Positions 51,592 to 61,500 of a stretch of 64,000 nucleotides of DNA are shown piece after piece; within the stretch, counting starts at the first letter, position 1, and each line of letters opens with the position of its first letter. The stretch lies in NCBI GenBank assembly GCA_944385945.1, contig CALWZD010000039.1:1-64000 (forward strand), read 5' to 3'. Both the position numbers and the translations under genes were made by a program. The notes below the pieces were generated by a model that saw only the letters and a list, made by a program, of their open reading frames with translations, was not told the origin of the DNA and did no database searches. This DNA is from an uncultured Anaerofilum sp. GTDB taxonomy: Bacteria; Bacillota; Clostridia; Oscillospirales; Ruminococcaceae.

Positions 51592-52476
51592 TTAAACGAA
51601 GGTCTGATAATCTACAAAATCTTTTGTATAGGCGATCGCAACGCTTCCGCCGAAAGGATGCTTTTTATTCCAGTCGTCATCACCGTGATAAAACATCAAG
51701 TAGCCCTCTTGCCCTGTTGCCTTTTTTAAGTCGAGGGCAAAACCTGCCGTAATGCGGTCTTTTGCCCAAGGGCACGAGCTTTGCGCCAAATAGGTGGTAG
51801 GCAGAGCTTGTTCAAACGAAACCAAATCTTTTGATTTCAAAAAGCCGATGCCGTTTTCGGGGGAATGGATAACGACGTAGGCATTTTCCCTTTCCAGCAC
51901 ACAGACATTTTCACCGCAGCTGGTAGAGCCGACATAATGCCAATGTTCCATGTCGTACGAGTAAGAATACGAAACGCCGTTTTGCTTGTAAAAGCACCAA
52001 ATTTTTTCGGGTTCGTCAATATCTCTTACCAAATAAGGGTCGATCATTCGTCCCATTTTTTCTTCCGAAACATCATCGCCCTTTACTTTCAACAGCACCG
52101 GAGCATCAAAATGCTCGAAATCGGTCGTTTTCATTGTAAAAACTCGGCTTTTTTCGTTCCCGTAAAACTCACCGTTTTCTCGGCAATATGTTTGCATACA
52201 CAGATAGTATGCACCGTTATGTTGGAACAGGTTTCCGGGGCTGGAATACTCTTTTGTTTTATCCCGTGGCGTCAGATATTCTGCCTTGCTCCAGTTTACG
52301 AGATCGGTACTTTTGCTTAACCCAATGCGAAAATAGCTTGTTTCATTTTCATATTCGACAACACTGCAATATAAATAGAATGTGCCTTTATCATAGAAAA
52401 CTGCAGGATCACGATAGGCACAGCACTCTGTTTGAGGCAAAATGACCGCATTTTTGATGCAAGTTAAGTCTACCAT
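51592..52476 (-). CDS. GH43-like five-bladed propeller glycosidase
   Basis: A 294-residue protein with the beta-propeller pattern of family 43/62/68 clans: AYRDPAVFYDKGTFYLYCS (with the RDP Asp expected as general base), SPGNLFQHNGAYYLCMQ, MIDPYLVRD and WAKDRITAGFALDL. No signal peptide, so it acts on imported oligosaccharides, fitting the convergent GH51 gene. The catalytic acids are partly inferred; the substrate is unknown. Confidence 0.78.
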   Translation of the reverse strand: MVDLTCIKNAVILPQTECCAYRDPAVFYDKGTFYLYCSVVEYENETSYFRIGLSKSTDLVNWSKAEYLTPRDKTKEYSSPGNLFQHNGAYYLCMQTYCRENGEFYGNEKSRVFTMKTTDFEHFDAPVLLKVKGDDVSEEKMGRMIDPYLVRDIDEPEKIWCFYKQNGVSYSYSYDMEHWHYVGSTSCGENVCVLERENAYVVIHSPENGIGFLKSKDLVSFEQALPTTYLAQSSCPWAKDRITAGFALDLKKATGQEGYLMFYHGDDDWNKKHPFGGSVAIAYTKDFVDYQTFV

Positions 52477-52521
52477 ACGTTTCCTCCGCTTACCGCTATT
52501 TTGTTTTTCTGCAATGGCCGC

Positions 52522-52983
52522 TTACAGACCCATCATGACCAGCAGCACACCGATCACTGCGAATACAGCAGCAATGTTGGTGAACATACTCTGTTTTTTG
52601 ATGACGGGACGCTCGTCGCACAGATAGATCTTTGCAGGGTTATTCAGGTCGTATTGGATCTCGACCGTTTCCACACCCTCGAAAAAGCCTTTGGGCATTC
52701 CGAAACTGGTGGTGGTTTCTATATGCACACGGGGTTCGGGGTCGAATGCGACTACAACGTAATCGTCGCCGGGGCTTGTCATTCCGCTCAGTGCGCCCAC
52801 ACCGGCTGCGGTAGCCATACCGCCGGGAATTTGTTCTTTCTGGCACACTTTCAGCACTTTTGCGTGGTCGTGTCCGTCAAAACGTCGCTGTACCTTTACC
52901 ACCTTTGCAATGGTGAACATCTGCCATGCAAAAAAGGCAGCAACCAGTAAAAATACGATTCCGAGAATCAAAATGGGATTCAT
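52522..52983 (-). CDS. Two-helix membrane protein of unknown function
   Basis: A 153-residue protein with a hydrophobic N-terminal helix (1-25), a soluble middle domain (30-130: GDDYVVVAFDPEPRVHIETTT, VEIQYDLNNPAKIYL) of DUF3592-like beta character, and a C-terminal helix (about 132-153). GGAGG is nine bases before the ATG at 52983. A TGC-TATACT extended -10 lies about 70 bp upstream on the minus strand. It is not recognised beyond this; monocistronic. Confidence 0.6.
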   Translation of the reverse strand: MNPILILGIVFLLVAAFFAWQMFTIAKVVKVQRRFDGHDHAKVLKVCQKEQIPGGMATAAGVGALSGMTSPGDDYVVVAFDPEPRVHIETTTSFGMPKGFFEGVETVEIQYDLNNPAKIYLCDERPVIKKQSMFTNIAAVFAVIGVLLVMMGL

Positions 52984-53108
52984 AACCAACATCCTCCATG
53001 CAGGGGTTTCCCCTCAAAATTCCAATCCGACACCTTTTGTGTCGATAATTGTTTCTAGTATAGCACATTTGCAGGGATTGGAAAAGGGGGATTTGCCTGC
53101 ATTCCTGT

Positions 53109-54173
53109 TTATTGTGCGATCACCGTTGCAATGGCATCCAGCAACAGGTCGTAATTGTTGGCACTGATCGCCCCGACCTGTGTTCCACCCGTCTGGAATG
53201 CACATACAGTTCCGTCCGACTGCTGATTGCCCAATGACAAGGTGAAGGTTTCTTCCGCTTCACCATTGGTGTAGGTCAATGTCAAGGTATACATTGCCGG
53301 TTCCAGACCGTAGTCTGCCAAGGATTGCGGGGCGTAATCGACGCACTGTTCATAGCTCAGGGCGAGGATGTCCCGTACCACGGCTTCGGCACTGTCCTGA
53401 TCGGTGGTAAGTGTCTGCCCGTCCAAGCTTGCCTGCCACTCCATCGTCGGCTCGGTGGTTTCGGTGCTGCTTGCGTCGGTGCTGCTATCGCTGCTTGCGT
53501 CGGTTTCCTCGGTTGGCTGTACCTCCACCTGTTGCAGCACGAGCTGTCCCTGTGGTGTCGAAAGTTCGGCTTTCGTCACACTGGATATGGTGATATAGGG
53601 CAGAGATTCGATTTCGATGAGTTCACTTTCCGACATCGGCAGACTTTCTGCGGGATTGGTAGAAATGGTGTAAATCGTTTCGGAATCTTTCAGTTTTGCG
53701 TAGTAATCCTGTGTGGTTTCGTTCTGGCTGCCGATCTGTAAAACGATGCTGCCTTGGTCTGTTTCGACCATGATTTCTGCACTGGGCGTTTCCAAACCGT
53801 ACTCGCTCGCCTCGCCTGCGTCGGTCAAGGTGCGCACAGGGGTGAGGTCAGCCAACGTTTGTGCCAGTTCTTCCGCCACAGTTTGGTCTAGCGGCAATGC
53901 CGTATTTTGAGGATAACTCCAAACCGTTTCGGTGGTTTCGTTTCCGTCCTCGTCGGTCGTTTCCGACACCGTTTGTTCCAGCCGCATCTGTGTGCCTTCG
54001 GCAGTGTCCCACACAATGGCGGAAATGCCCGTTTGCTCGATGCCCAAAAGCGGCTCGGTCTGTACCGTGCTGCTCTCCTGCTCTTGCTGCGAAGCGTTCA
54101 ACAGCGACACACCGCCAAAACACACTACGGTCGCCAAAATCAGGATGAGCAAGGTCGTATAGCGTTTTTTCAT
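53109..54173 (-). CDS. DUF4340 domain protein of the Gld-like ABC cluster
   Basis: A 354-residue protein with one N-terminal membrane helix (about 6-24) and a large outside domain containing the repeated beta units of DUF4340 (SIVLQIGSQNETTQDYYAKLKDSETIYTI and EETFTLSLGNQ type). A Ser/Thr/Glu-rich stretch (about 220-240) separates the halves. DUF4340 proteins regularly follow GldG-like genes, as here (4 bp). The function is unknown; it may be an accessory of the exporter. Confidence 0.78.
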   Translation of the reverse strand: MKKRYTTLLILILATVVCFGGVSLLNASQQEQESSTVQTEPLLGIEQTGISAIVWDTAEGTQMRLEQTVSETTDEDGNETTETVWSYPQNTALPLDQTVAEELAQTLADLTPVRTLTDAGEASEYGLETPSAEIMVETDQGSIVLQIGSQNETTQDYYAKLKDSETIYTISTNPAESLPMSESELIEIESLPYITISSVTKAELSTPQGQLVLQQVEVQPTEETDASSDSSTDASSTETTEPTMEWQASLDGQTLTTDQDSAEAVVRDILALSYEQCVDYAPQSLADYGLEPAMYTLTLTYTNGEAEETFTLSLGNQQSDGTVCAFQTGGTQVGAISANNYDLLLDAIATVIAQ

Positions 54174-54177
54174 GTTA

Positions 54178-55599
54178 TCATGCCTTTCTGCGGGTTACGG
54201 TGATAGCAATACCTGCGATGAGGGCAGCCGCCGGTAGCAGGTACATCGAAATGAGGTTCCAACGACCGGCGTCTTCGGTGGGAACGACCAAATAGTCTGC
54301 GCCGAGCGACTTGGCTGCGATGCCGAGCGATTCGACCTCCTGCCCTGCAAGGTCTGCCAATGCCGACAGCACCAGTGCCGAGTTGTTGCCGTTCACCATC
54401 AAGTCCACATTGTCGTCCAGTAAGGTGATAGAACTGAACCAGACGATACCACTGGTGACTTCATCGACTGTTTTTTCTGCCGTTGCAGCCAGTGCGAACT
54501 GTCCTTGCAGATCGCCGTCCTCCAGTTCCCATGTGGAAAGCTGCTGCCAGTTGGTTTTGGAGATGGCATTGTCCGAGGTGGTAAGCAGTTTTGTTACCGA
54601 AACGCCTTCGGGCAGTTCACTTGCCACCTGAATCCCCTCTGCGTTTTCCAGCAAAACATATCCGTCGGTATCTGCCCCTTGGGTCATGGTATTAGATGCG
54701 ATGTTGGGCAGCAACACGGTGGGATAACCGCCGTATATCATCGAAGTGTCGGTTTCGACGATCAATCCGCCCGAACGGCTCATCCCGTATGCCGTAAGGA
54801 TCGCATCAAGGTTGGGCATATCGACGTCGGTCAGACCGCTGAACAAAAACAGTTTTCCGCCCTGTGCGAGATAATCGTTCAACAGTTGGGCTTCATGCTC
54901 GGTGAGGTCTTTTTGCGGCTCTATCATCATCACTGCAGCGGCATCTTCGGGAACTGCCTCGTAGTTGAGCAAATTGATTTCCTCGCTGGTGAGATTCTGC
55001 TGTTTCATCTGGTCGCTCATGGAACTGGGCAGACCGGTTTCGTTGTGTCCTTTCAGCAGATAGACCATCGGTGTTTCGATGCCGGACACATACCGCAGTG
55101 CCGAAGTGATTTGGTTTTCGGCGTCGAAGTCGGTGGTGTAGCTGCCGGTGGTGGAATCGTAGTTGTAGGTGTACAGGTCGTAGCTGTCGATGACCTGATA
55201 TTTTTCTCCGCAAGTTACGATCAAACTGCCCTCGGCGGCATCGTCGTAATTGTGGGCAAAGGTGGGATAAACGGCAGGGTCTTTGATCTGCCACGAGATT
55301 TTGCTGCTTTGTTCGGCGTAGCGGTCAAGCAGTGTTTCCACAGCGGTGTCCTGTGCGCCGTCCTGCACCAGATAGTAGATTTCCACTTCGCTCTCCAGTG
55401 ACTGTGCCACGGTCTGGCTGGACTCGCCCAGCGTATACAATCCGCTTTCGGTGATGTCGATCTGTGTAATGCTTTCGGGCAGTGCGCCGACAAGCAGGTT
55501 TGCCGCAACCGTAAGGGCGATGACCACGGCGATGGTCGCCATCACAGCCGTGCCGGTTTGAAAGCGGCGGTTTGGTTTTATCCATTCTGCAAATTTCAT
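54178..55599 (-). CDS. GldG-like ABC transporter auxiliary protein
   Basis: A 473-residue protein with N-terminal (about 17-38) and C-terminal (about 445-467) membrane helices and a large extracytoplasmic domain between them. ITESGLYTLGESSQTVAQSLE, VYLLKGHNETGLPSSM and LNDYLAQGGKLFLFSGL follow the pattern of GldG/ABC-type uncharacterised (IFT-like) domains. It sits between the permease and DUF4340 genes. In Bacteroidetes GldFGA is tied to gliding; in Firmicutes the cargo is unknown. Confidence 0.82.
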   Translation of the reverse strand: MKFAEWIKPNRRFQTGTAVMATIAVVIALTVAANLLVGALPESITQIDITESGLYTLGESSQTVAQSLESEVEIYYLVQDGAQDTAVETLLDRYAEQSSKISWQIKDPAVYPTFAHNYDDAAEGSLIVTCGEKYQVIDSYDLYTYNYDSTTGSYTTDFDAENQITSALRYVSGIETPMVYLLKGHNETGLPSSMSDQMKQQNLTSEEINLLNYEAVPEDAAAVMMIEPQKDLTEHEAQLLNDYLAQGGKLFLFSGLTDVDMPNLDAILTAYGMSRSGGLIVETDTSMIYGGYPTVLLPNIASNTMTQGADTDGYVLLENAEGIQVASELPEGVSVTKLLTTSDNAISKTNWQQLSTWELEDGDLQGQFALAATAEKTVDEVTSGIVWFSSITLLDDNVDLMVNGNNSALVLSALADLAGQEVESLGIAAKSLGADYLVVPTEDAGRWNLISMYLLPAAALIAGIAITVTRRKA

Positions 55600-55613
55600 T
55601 GCCTGTTCTCCTT

Positions 55614-56477
55614 TCAGCTCCAGCGGCGTTTTTCGAGTACCTGCACAGTGAAAAACTGGAACAGTGCTGCTACGCTGAGCAGATAAAAATACGCTGTGAG
55701 GTCGAATGTTCCGTTCAAAAATCCGTTAAAGCGAGAGAACAGCGAAAGTGCATCCAGTACGCTGTCGAATGCGGTCGATACCGCACCGCTGCGGAAAAAG
55801 GTCGCACCTGCCAAAAACAGCTCCATCACGGTGAATACTGCTGCACCCAGCACAAAGCTTTTTGCCAGATACCATGCCAGTGCGCCCGCTGCCAACGCTG
55901 CTGCCGAAAACAGCAACAATCCTGCCTGCGAGCCGGAGGTGGCGAAGCTTTTCAAGCCCTCCATCAGATAGCTGACCATCAGCACGATGGCAGTTGCAAC
56001 AAAAGCAATGACCTGATTTTCGGTGATGGACGAGAAGAACACACCGATAGAAATACAGGCAGCCCCCAACAAAAAGAACGCTGCGATGGTGGAATAGGTT
56101 TCCAGCATCGGCACTGTGCCAAACTGGCTAAGTACCAACGGATACAAACAGCACACTGCGATGGGGATGGCAAATAGGGTGAGCAATGCAAAATATTTGC
56201 CCAAGGTCACTTCGGTAAGAGAAACCGGTGCGGTCATCCAAAGTTGGTCGGTGCGCTGACGACGTTCTTCGGCGAAACTGCGCATGGTAAGCGCAGGACA
56301 GATAAAAATCAGCACAAAGCTGATGCCGCTTAGTACATATCCAAAATAGGGGATCTGGCTTTGCAGGTTATAGGCTGTGAAATAGATGCCCACCAGAAAC
56401 AGCATCACCGCAATGGCTACCCAGCCGATCAGCCCCCGCAAATGTGCGGCAAGCTCCCGTTTATAAATCGCTTTCAT
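55614..56477 (-). CDS. ABC transporter permease, GldF/ABC-2 type
   Basis: A 287-residue permease with about six helices, starting MKAIYKRELAAHLRGLIGWV and carrying LTMRSFAEERRQRTDQLWMTAPVSLTEVTLGKY, the conserved ABC-2 loop of the GldF group. GGAGGAACAGG precedes the ATG at 56477, which lies within the end of the ATPase gene (17-bp overlap). It is the membrane channel of the four-gene system. Confidence 0.9.
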   Translation of the reverse strand: MKAIYKRELAAHLRGLIGWVAIAVMLFLVGIYFTAYNLQSQIPYFGYVLSGISFVLIFICPALTMRSFAEERRQRTDQLWMTAPVSLTEVTLGKYFALLTLFAIPIAVCCLYPLVLSQFGTVPMLETYSTIAAFFLLGAACISIGVFFSSITENQVIAFVATAIVLMVSYLMEGLKSFATSGSQAGLLLFSAAALAAGALAWYLAKSFVLGAAVFTVMELFLAGATFFRSGAVSTAFDSVLDALSLFSRFNGFLNGTFDLTAYFYLLSVAALFQFFTVQVLEKRRWS

Positions 56478-57489
56478 CCTGTTCCTCCTGTTTCTCCTGT
56501 TGAGTTTCGCTCGTTTCTTCCGGCTGGCTGTCGGGCAGTTCATCCGTCTGTGCGGTCTGGGGCTGCTCGGTAAGCTGCAAGAAGATGTCCTCAAGGCTCA
56601 TATTGTTGGCAGCCATGCCGATGACCGGACAACCTGCCAGAGCAAGCTGTGCCGAAACAGTCGCTTTCAATTCGGCATCGTCTGCCATCTCCACCAAAAG
56701 CTGCGCCTGTCCGTTTTCTTCCGTTTCAATGCGAACATCGCCTACTTGCGGATGTTGGTTGAGGGTGTCGAGTGCAGTTTGTGCGCTGCCCATTACGGTG
56801 ATGCGCATTCCGTTGCCCCCCTGCATCTTTGCCTGCAATTCTTCGGGCGTTCCCTGTGCTACCAACTGACCCCCCGACACGATAAGGATATGGTCGCACA
56901 CGGCACTTACTTCGCTTAGGATATGGCTGGACAACAACACTGTGTGCTGTTTGCCCAAACTGCGGATGAGCTGACGCATCTCGATCATTTGTTTGGGGTC
57001 TAAGCCAACGGTCGGCTCGTCCAAAATCAGAAAAGGCGGATGCCCGATCAGCGCACCTGCCAGTCCTACACGTTGGCGATAGCCTTTGGACAGGTTGCGG
57101 ATGAGCCGACTCATTACGTCACTGACGCCTGCCTGTGTCGCCGCCTGCTCGATCTCCTGCTTGCGTTTGGAGGGTTCGATTTTGCGCAACTGCGCCACGA
57201 AGTCAAGATATTCCCGTACCTTCATGTCTACATACAGCGGTGGGATTTCGGGCAGATAGCCGATCTGCGCCCGTGCTTTGAGTGGCTGCTCCAGAATATC
57301 GTATCCCTCGATGGAAATGGTTCCCTCGGTGGGCGCAAGGCAGCCGGTAAGCATATTCATGGTCGTCGATTTTCCTGCACCGTTTGGGCCGAGCAGACCG
57401 ACGATCTGTCCCTTTTTTACCGAAAAGGAAAGCCCTTTTACAGCACAGCGGTCGGCATAATACTTTGTAAGATTGGTTACCTCAATCAT
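56461..57489 (-). CDS. ABC transporter ATPase, GldA type
   Basis: A 342-residue ATPase: Walker A GPNGAGKSTT, signature LSKGYRQRVGLA, Walker B LILDEPTVGLDP, then a DUF4162-like regulatory domain and an acidic Gln/Glu-rich tail (about 315-342). It energises the GldF-like permease with which it overlaps. AAGGAG precedes the ATG at 57489. It is the first gene of the operon ATPase-permease-GldG-DUF4340. Confidence 0.93.
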   Translation of the reverse strand: MIEVTNLTKYYADRCAVKGLSFSVKKGQIVGLLGPNGAGKSTTMNMLTGCLAPTEGTISIEGYDILEQPLKARAQIGYLPEIPPLYVDMKVREYLDFVAQLRKIEPSKRKQEIEQAATQAGVSDVMSRLIRNLSKGYRQRVGLAGALIGHPPFLILDEPTVGLDPKQMIEMRQLIRSLGKQHTVLLSSHILSEVSAVCDHILIVSGGQLVAQGTPEELQAKMQGGNGMRITVMGSAQTALDTLNQHPQVGDVRIETEENGQAQLLVEMADDAELKATVSAQLALAGCPVIGMAANNMSLEDIFLQLTEQPQTAQTDELPDSQPEETSETQQEKQEEQDESDL

Positions 57490-57793
57490 CTATGCTTCTC
57501 CTTCACTCCCGACACTGCTACCCTGTGCAGTGCCGTTATTTGTCCTTTAACAATGTAAAGCCAAGCTGTGAAAAAACCACGCCGTTTTTTTGAAAACTGT
57601 GTGAAAGCGAGCGACGATTCTTTTCAAAATTTTTATTTTTTCCTCATTTCTTATTCTTTTTTCACAAAGAATCCCTGAAATATTCTTTGCTGTAAAATCG
57701 TTTTAGGGGTATAATGAGTTTAAGTTTGTAAATAACGGTTCGACCGACAGCCTTCTTTTTCGCTTTAAAGGAGGCTGTTGACTGTGTAAAAGG
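57490..57793. other. Divergent spacer between the Gld-like operon and the sulfatase gene
   Basis: No gene. The minus-strand leader of the Gld-like operon has a GCACTGC/GCAGTGT-type hairpin near 57510-57531. A strong plus-strand promoter lies at 57687-57715. The middle is AT-rich with no structure I can name. Confidence 0.5.
57687..57715 (+). promoter_or_regulatory. Promoter of the LTA-synthase-like gene
   Basis: TTGCTG (57687-57692), 17 bp, TATAAT (57710-57715). Confidence 0.75.
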
Positions 57794-59632
57794 ATGTGTT
57801 TGGATTTGACAACGATTTGTGCCTTTCGCAAAAGCGAGCAAAAGAAACCTGTGGTATCTCTATCGCTGAAGCAGACTTTGCTGCAATGTGCAGGCATTGC
57901 TCTTTTGTTTCCGCTGTGTTGCGAACTGGTGCGATTAAACAGCATTTTTGCACTGGCAGTATGGCTGCCGTCACACATTCCTGCATTTTTGGTAGGCACT
58001 GTGATCGTGTTTGGGATGTTGGTGGTATTTTGTGGGCTGTTCAAACGTCCGTGGGCTAGTGCGTTGTTGGTTGGCATCGTTTTGTTTGGGTTCAGTTATG
58101 CGAGCTTTTATAAAACAGCCTATCGACACGACCCTATGCTGCCCGCCGACCTGTTGCTTGCCTTTGATGCAGCCGGTGTAGCGGGGGGCATGGATCTGTC
58201 GCCGACCGTGTGGATGGTGCTGTTTTTTGCGGTGGTGGTCGTTCTGACATGGTGGCTGTGGCGACAGCGATGTGTAATCAGTTGGAAAGGGCTTGTTGCA
58301 GCTGTGGGGGGTGTTGGCGTCTGGATGAGCGTCACCCTTTGGTTTGGTGCTTTGCCGGAGCTGCTGCAGCTGACCCCTGTGGTCGGACACGCCTCTGCCG
58401 TATATGACCGTGGTGGATTCGTTGCAGGTTTTTGCAGTTATTTGGGACAGCTATTTCCACAAAAACCGGTTGGATATTCTGCAAGTTCTGCACAACAGGC
58501 ATTGGATGCACTGCCCACCGTTCAAACGGAGTCTACCCCCGACATCGTTGTTGTGATGATGGAGAGCTATTATCATCTGGATAACTATCCAAATATAACA
58601 GGATGTGATAATTTAACAAAAAATTACGATTCTCTAGCCGATGAAGGGATCTCTGGCTACTATTACAGCGATAAATATTCGGGTGGTACTGCTGACATGG
58701 AATTTGGCGCATTGACGGGATTTTCTACCTCATTTTTACCCGACGGAGTTGTTCCGTACATTCAATATGTTGCCAAAAACGAAGATTTTCCCGCCTATCC
58801 TGCCTACCTCAAGGAGTTGGGGTATCGAACCATCGCTATCCACCCTTTTGATGGCGGTATCTACAAGCGAAGCGACGCTTACCCAAACATGGGATTTGAT
58901 ACATTCATCGACCAAGACAGCATGACCCACACACAAACCAAAGGCAAATACATTTCGGACGAACAAGCTGCCCAAGAATTGATTGCACAATATGAATCCT
59001 CTGTCCAAACGGGTGATCCCGTTTTCATGCATATGGTCACGATGCAAAATCACATTCCCAATCTGCCGGGGGAATACCCTGCCGACCAACAGGTGAATGC
59101 AGAAACGGCAGGGGTATCTGAATATTACAACGACAGCTTGAAAAGTGTTGCCACTGGGCTTGCCGACGCCGACCAAATGATGAAGCAGATCACTGATTAT
59201 TTCCGCACGGTCGACCGTGAAGTGATCGTCCTGTTTTTTGGTGACCATCAAACCGCCATCGGGCAGGACAACGGTGTGGAATTACTGGATGTGACCGGTC
59301 AGCTGAACGGCATGACCGACCAACAGCAATGGCAAGCCATGCATAAAGTTCCCTATCTGATGTGGAGCAATCAGGGCTGCGAATATGCTGGCAGTGACGG
59401 CGGAAGTTTTCCTCCCTACCTGCTGTTGCCGGTCTTTTTGTCCAAAATGGACGCACCGCTTTCGCCGTGGTTCGCATGGCTCAGCGAAACTCTTACCGAA
59501 TGCCGTGGGCTTACCGGCGGTTGGGTCATCCAACCTGATGGCAGTTTTTCAAATACTGCTGTCGATTCGAAGCAAGCACAACTGTTGAATACCCAACATA
59601 CCTTGCAGTATGCCATGATGTTTGGCAACTGA
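57794..59632 (+). CDS. LTA synthase family sulfatase-like membrane protein
   Basis: A 612-residue protein: about five membrane helices (30-190) and an extracytoplasmic sulfatase-fold domain (about 245-560). Glu257 (VVMMESYY) and the catalytic Thr299 (SGGTADMEFGALTGF) match LtaS/phosphoglycerol transferases, with FFGDHQTAIG as a further metal site. It would polymerise or transfer glycerol phosphate from phosphatidylglycerol. AAAGG abuts this ATG; a TTG at 57800 fits the spacing better, so the start is uncertain by a few codons. It has its own promoter. Confidence 0.88.
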   Translation: MCLDLTTICAFRKSEQKKPVVSLSLKQTLLQCAGIALLFPLCCELVRLNSIFALAVWLPSHIPAFLVGTVIVFGMLVVFCGLFKRPWASALLVGIVLFGFSYASFYKTAYRHDPMLPADLLLAFDAAGVAGGMDLSPTVWMVLFFAVVVVLTWWLWRQRCVISWKGLVAAVGGVGVWMSVTLWFGALPELLQLTPVVGHASAVYDRGGFVAGFCSYLGQLFPQKPVGYSASSAQQALDALPTVQTESTPDIVVVMMESYYHLDNYPNITGCDNLTKNYDSLADEGISGYYYSDKYSGGTADMEFGALTGFSTSFLPDGVVPYIQYVAKNEDFPAYPAYLKELGYRTIAIHPFDGGIYKRSDAYPNMGFDTFIDQDSMTHTQTKGKYISDEQAAQELIAQYESSVQTGDPVFMHMVTMQNHIPNLPGEYPADQQVNAETAGVSEYYNDSLKSVATGLADADQMMKQITDYFRTVDREVIVLFFGDHQTAIGQDNGVELLDVTGQLNGMTDQQQWQAMHKVPYLMWSNQGCEYAGSDGGSFPPYLLLPVFLSKMDAPLSPWFAWLSETLTECRGLTGGWVIQPDGSFSNTAVDSKQAQLLNTQHTLQYAMMFGN

Positions 59633-59667
59633 CCGCAATTTTTTGCCCCAAAACACTGCTTTTTCTC

Positions 59668-59696
59668 TTGCAAAACATCAACAAATCCGATAAAAT
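59668..59696 (+). promoter_or_regulatory. Promoter of prfC
   Basis: TTGCAA (59668-59673), 17 bp, TAAAAT (59691-59696), about 130 bp before the gene. Confidence 0.7.
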
Positions 59697-59824
59697 AGAA
59701 GTGTATGTACAAAATTATTCCGCCTGCCGCCGTGTGCAGCTTGTCTGCGGCGGTGTGGGCGGATTTTTCTGTGATTTTCGGGGCGTTTTCATACAGCCCC
59801 CAGTAAGGAGGATTTCGGGTTTTT

Positions 59825-61426
59825 ATGACAGAGCTTGAACAAGCCATTCAAAACCGGCGCACATTTGCCATTATCAGCCACCCCGACGCCGGTAAAACGA
59901 CCCTTACCGAAAAATTATTGCTGTACGGTGGTGCGATTCAGCAGGCAGGCAGCGTTAAAGGAAAACAAAATGCACGTCACGCTGTAAGTGACTGGATGGA
60001 GATCGAAAAACAACGTGGTATTTCGGTCACTTCGTCGGTACTTCAATTCAACTATAACGGCAAGTGCATCAACATTCTCGACACCCCCGGACACCAGGAC
60101 TTCTCCGAAGACACCTACCGTACCCTCATGGCAGCCGACAGTGCAGTTATGGTCATCGACGCTGCAAAAGGTGTTGAGGCACAGACCTTGAAACTGTTTA
60201 AGGTTTGTACCCTGCGTAATATCCCTATTTTTACTTTCATCAATAAAATGGACCGTGAAGCACGAAATCCGTTCGATTTGATGGAAGAAATCGAAAATGT
60301 GCTTGGCATCCAGACCTATCCCATGAACTGGCCCATCGGCTGCGGTAAAGAGTTCAAAGGCGTATTCGACCGTCAAAGCCGCAAGATTCTTGCTTTCCAA
60401 AACGAGGACGGCAAGGCGAACGGTACCCGTATGGTAGCCGAGATTCAAGCGGAGCTGGGCGATTCCAATTTGGACGAGCTTATCACTGCACCGCTGCACG
60501 AACAGCTTGCCGAAGACATCGAGCTGTTGGATGGTGCAAGCTACGATTTCGATTTGGAAAAGGTGCAGACCGGTAAATTGTCGCCGGTGTTCTTTGGTTC
60601 GGCACTTACCAACTTTGGTGTAGAGCCGTTTTTGGCAGACTTTTTGCGTCTGTCCACCTCTCCCCTGCCCCGCAATTCGGACATGGGCTTGATCGACCCG
60701 ATGCGCCCTGAGTTTTCGGGATTCGTATTTAAGATTCAGGCAAACATGAACAAAGCCCACCGTGACCGTATCGCATTTTTGCGTATCACCAGCGGTAAAT
60801 TCGAGCGCGGCATGGAAGTATACCATGTACAGGGTGGAAAGAAAATCAAGCTGGCACAGTCTACCCAACTGATGGCGCAAGACCGTGCGACCGTTGACGA
60901 AGCGTATGCCGGCGACATCGTTGGTTTGTTCGACCCCGGTATTTTCTCGATTGGTGACACTCTTTGCAATGGCAAGGACAAATTCAAGTTTGAGGGTATC
61001 CCTACCTTTGCGCCCGAGCATTTTGCCCGTGTAACGCAGGTAGACACCATGAAGCGCAAGCAGTTTGTAAAGGGTATCGAGCAGATCGCACAGGAAGGTG
61101 CTATCCAGATTTTCCGTGAACTGAACGGCGGTATGGAAGAAGTTATCGTTGGTGTTGTAGGCGTTTTGCAGTTCGAGGTACTGGAGTATCGTTTGAAAAA
61201 CGAGTATAATGTTGATATTCGGATGCAAACGCTGCCCTACGAGCATATCCGCTGGATCGAAAACGAGGACTTGGACCCCAAAACACTGGATTTGACCAGC
61301 GACACCAAGCGCATCGAGGATCTGAAAGGAAACAAACTGATTTTGTTCTCCTCTCCGTGGTCGATCAACTGGGCATTGCAGCACAACGAAAGCTTGCAGC
61401 TGTCCGAGTTTGGGCGCAGCGAGTGA
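59825..61426 (+). CDS. prfC: Peptide chain release factor 3
   Basis: A 533-residue translational GTPase (RF3) that recycles RF1/RF2. P-loop SHPDAGKTTLTEKLL, switch region EKQRGISVTSSV, DTPGHQDFSEDTYRTL and G4 FINKMDREARNP are intact, followed by domains II and III (EVIVGVVGVLQFEVLEYRL is RF3-specific). AAGGAGG precedes the ATG at 59825. It is monocistronic and ends in the composite 3' repeat. Confidence 0.95.
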   Translation: MTELEQAIQNRRTFAIISHPDAGKTTLTEKLLLYGGAIQQAGSVKGKQNARHAVSDWMEIEKQRGISVTSSVLQFNYNGKCINILDTPGHQDFSEDTYRTLMAADSAVMVIDAAKGVEAQTLKLFKVCTLRNIPIFTFINKMDREARNPFDLMEEIENVLGIQTYPMNWPIGCGKEFKGVFDRQSRKILAFQNEDGKANGTRMVAEIQAELGDSNLDELITAPLHEQLAEDIELLDGASYDFDLEKVQTGKLSPVFFGSALTNFGVEPFLADFLRLSTSPLPRNSDMGLIDPMRPEFSGFVFKIQANMNKAHRDRIAFLRITSGKFERGMEVYHVQGGKKIKLAQSTQLMAQDRATVDEAYAGDIVGLFDPGIFSIGDTLCNGKDKFKFEGIPTFAPEHFARVTQVDTMKRKQFVKGIEQIAQEGAIQIFRELNGGMEEVIVGVVGVLQFEVLEYRLKNEYNVDIRMQTLPYEHIRWIENEDLDPKTLDLTSDTKRIEDLKGNKLILFSSPWSINWALQHNESLQLSEFGRSE

Positions 61427-61431
61427 TTTTT

Positions 61432-61496
61432 CGCCTTTTGAAAAAAGGCTTGTGAAAACCCCACCTTTTGAAAATGGTGGACGAAAACTTTCAACT
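61432..61496 (+). repeat. Composite 3' hairpin pair, prfC copy
   Basis: GCCTTTTGAAAAAAGGC hairpin, TTGTGAAAACC, CCACCTTTTGAAAATGGTGG hairpin, ACGAAAACTTTCAACTGCA, then the terminator. Confidence 0.83.
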
Positions 61497-61500
61497 GCAA

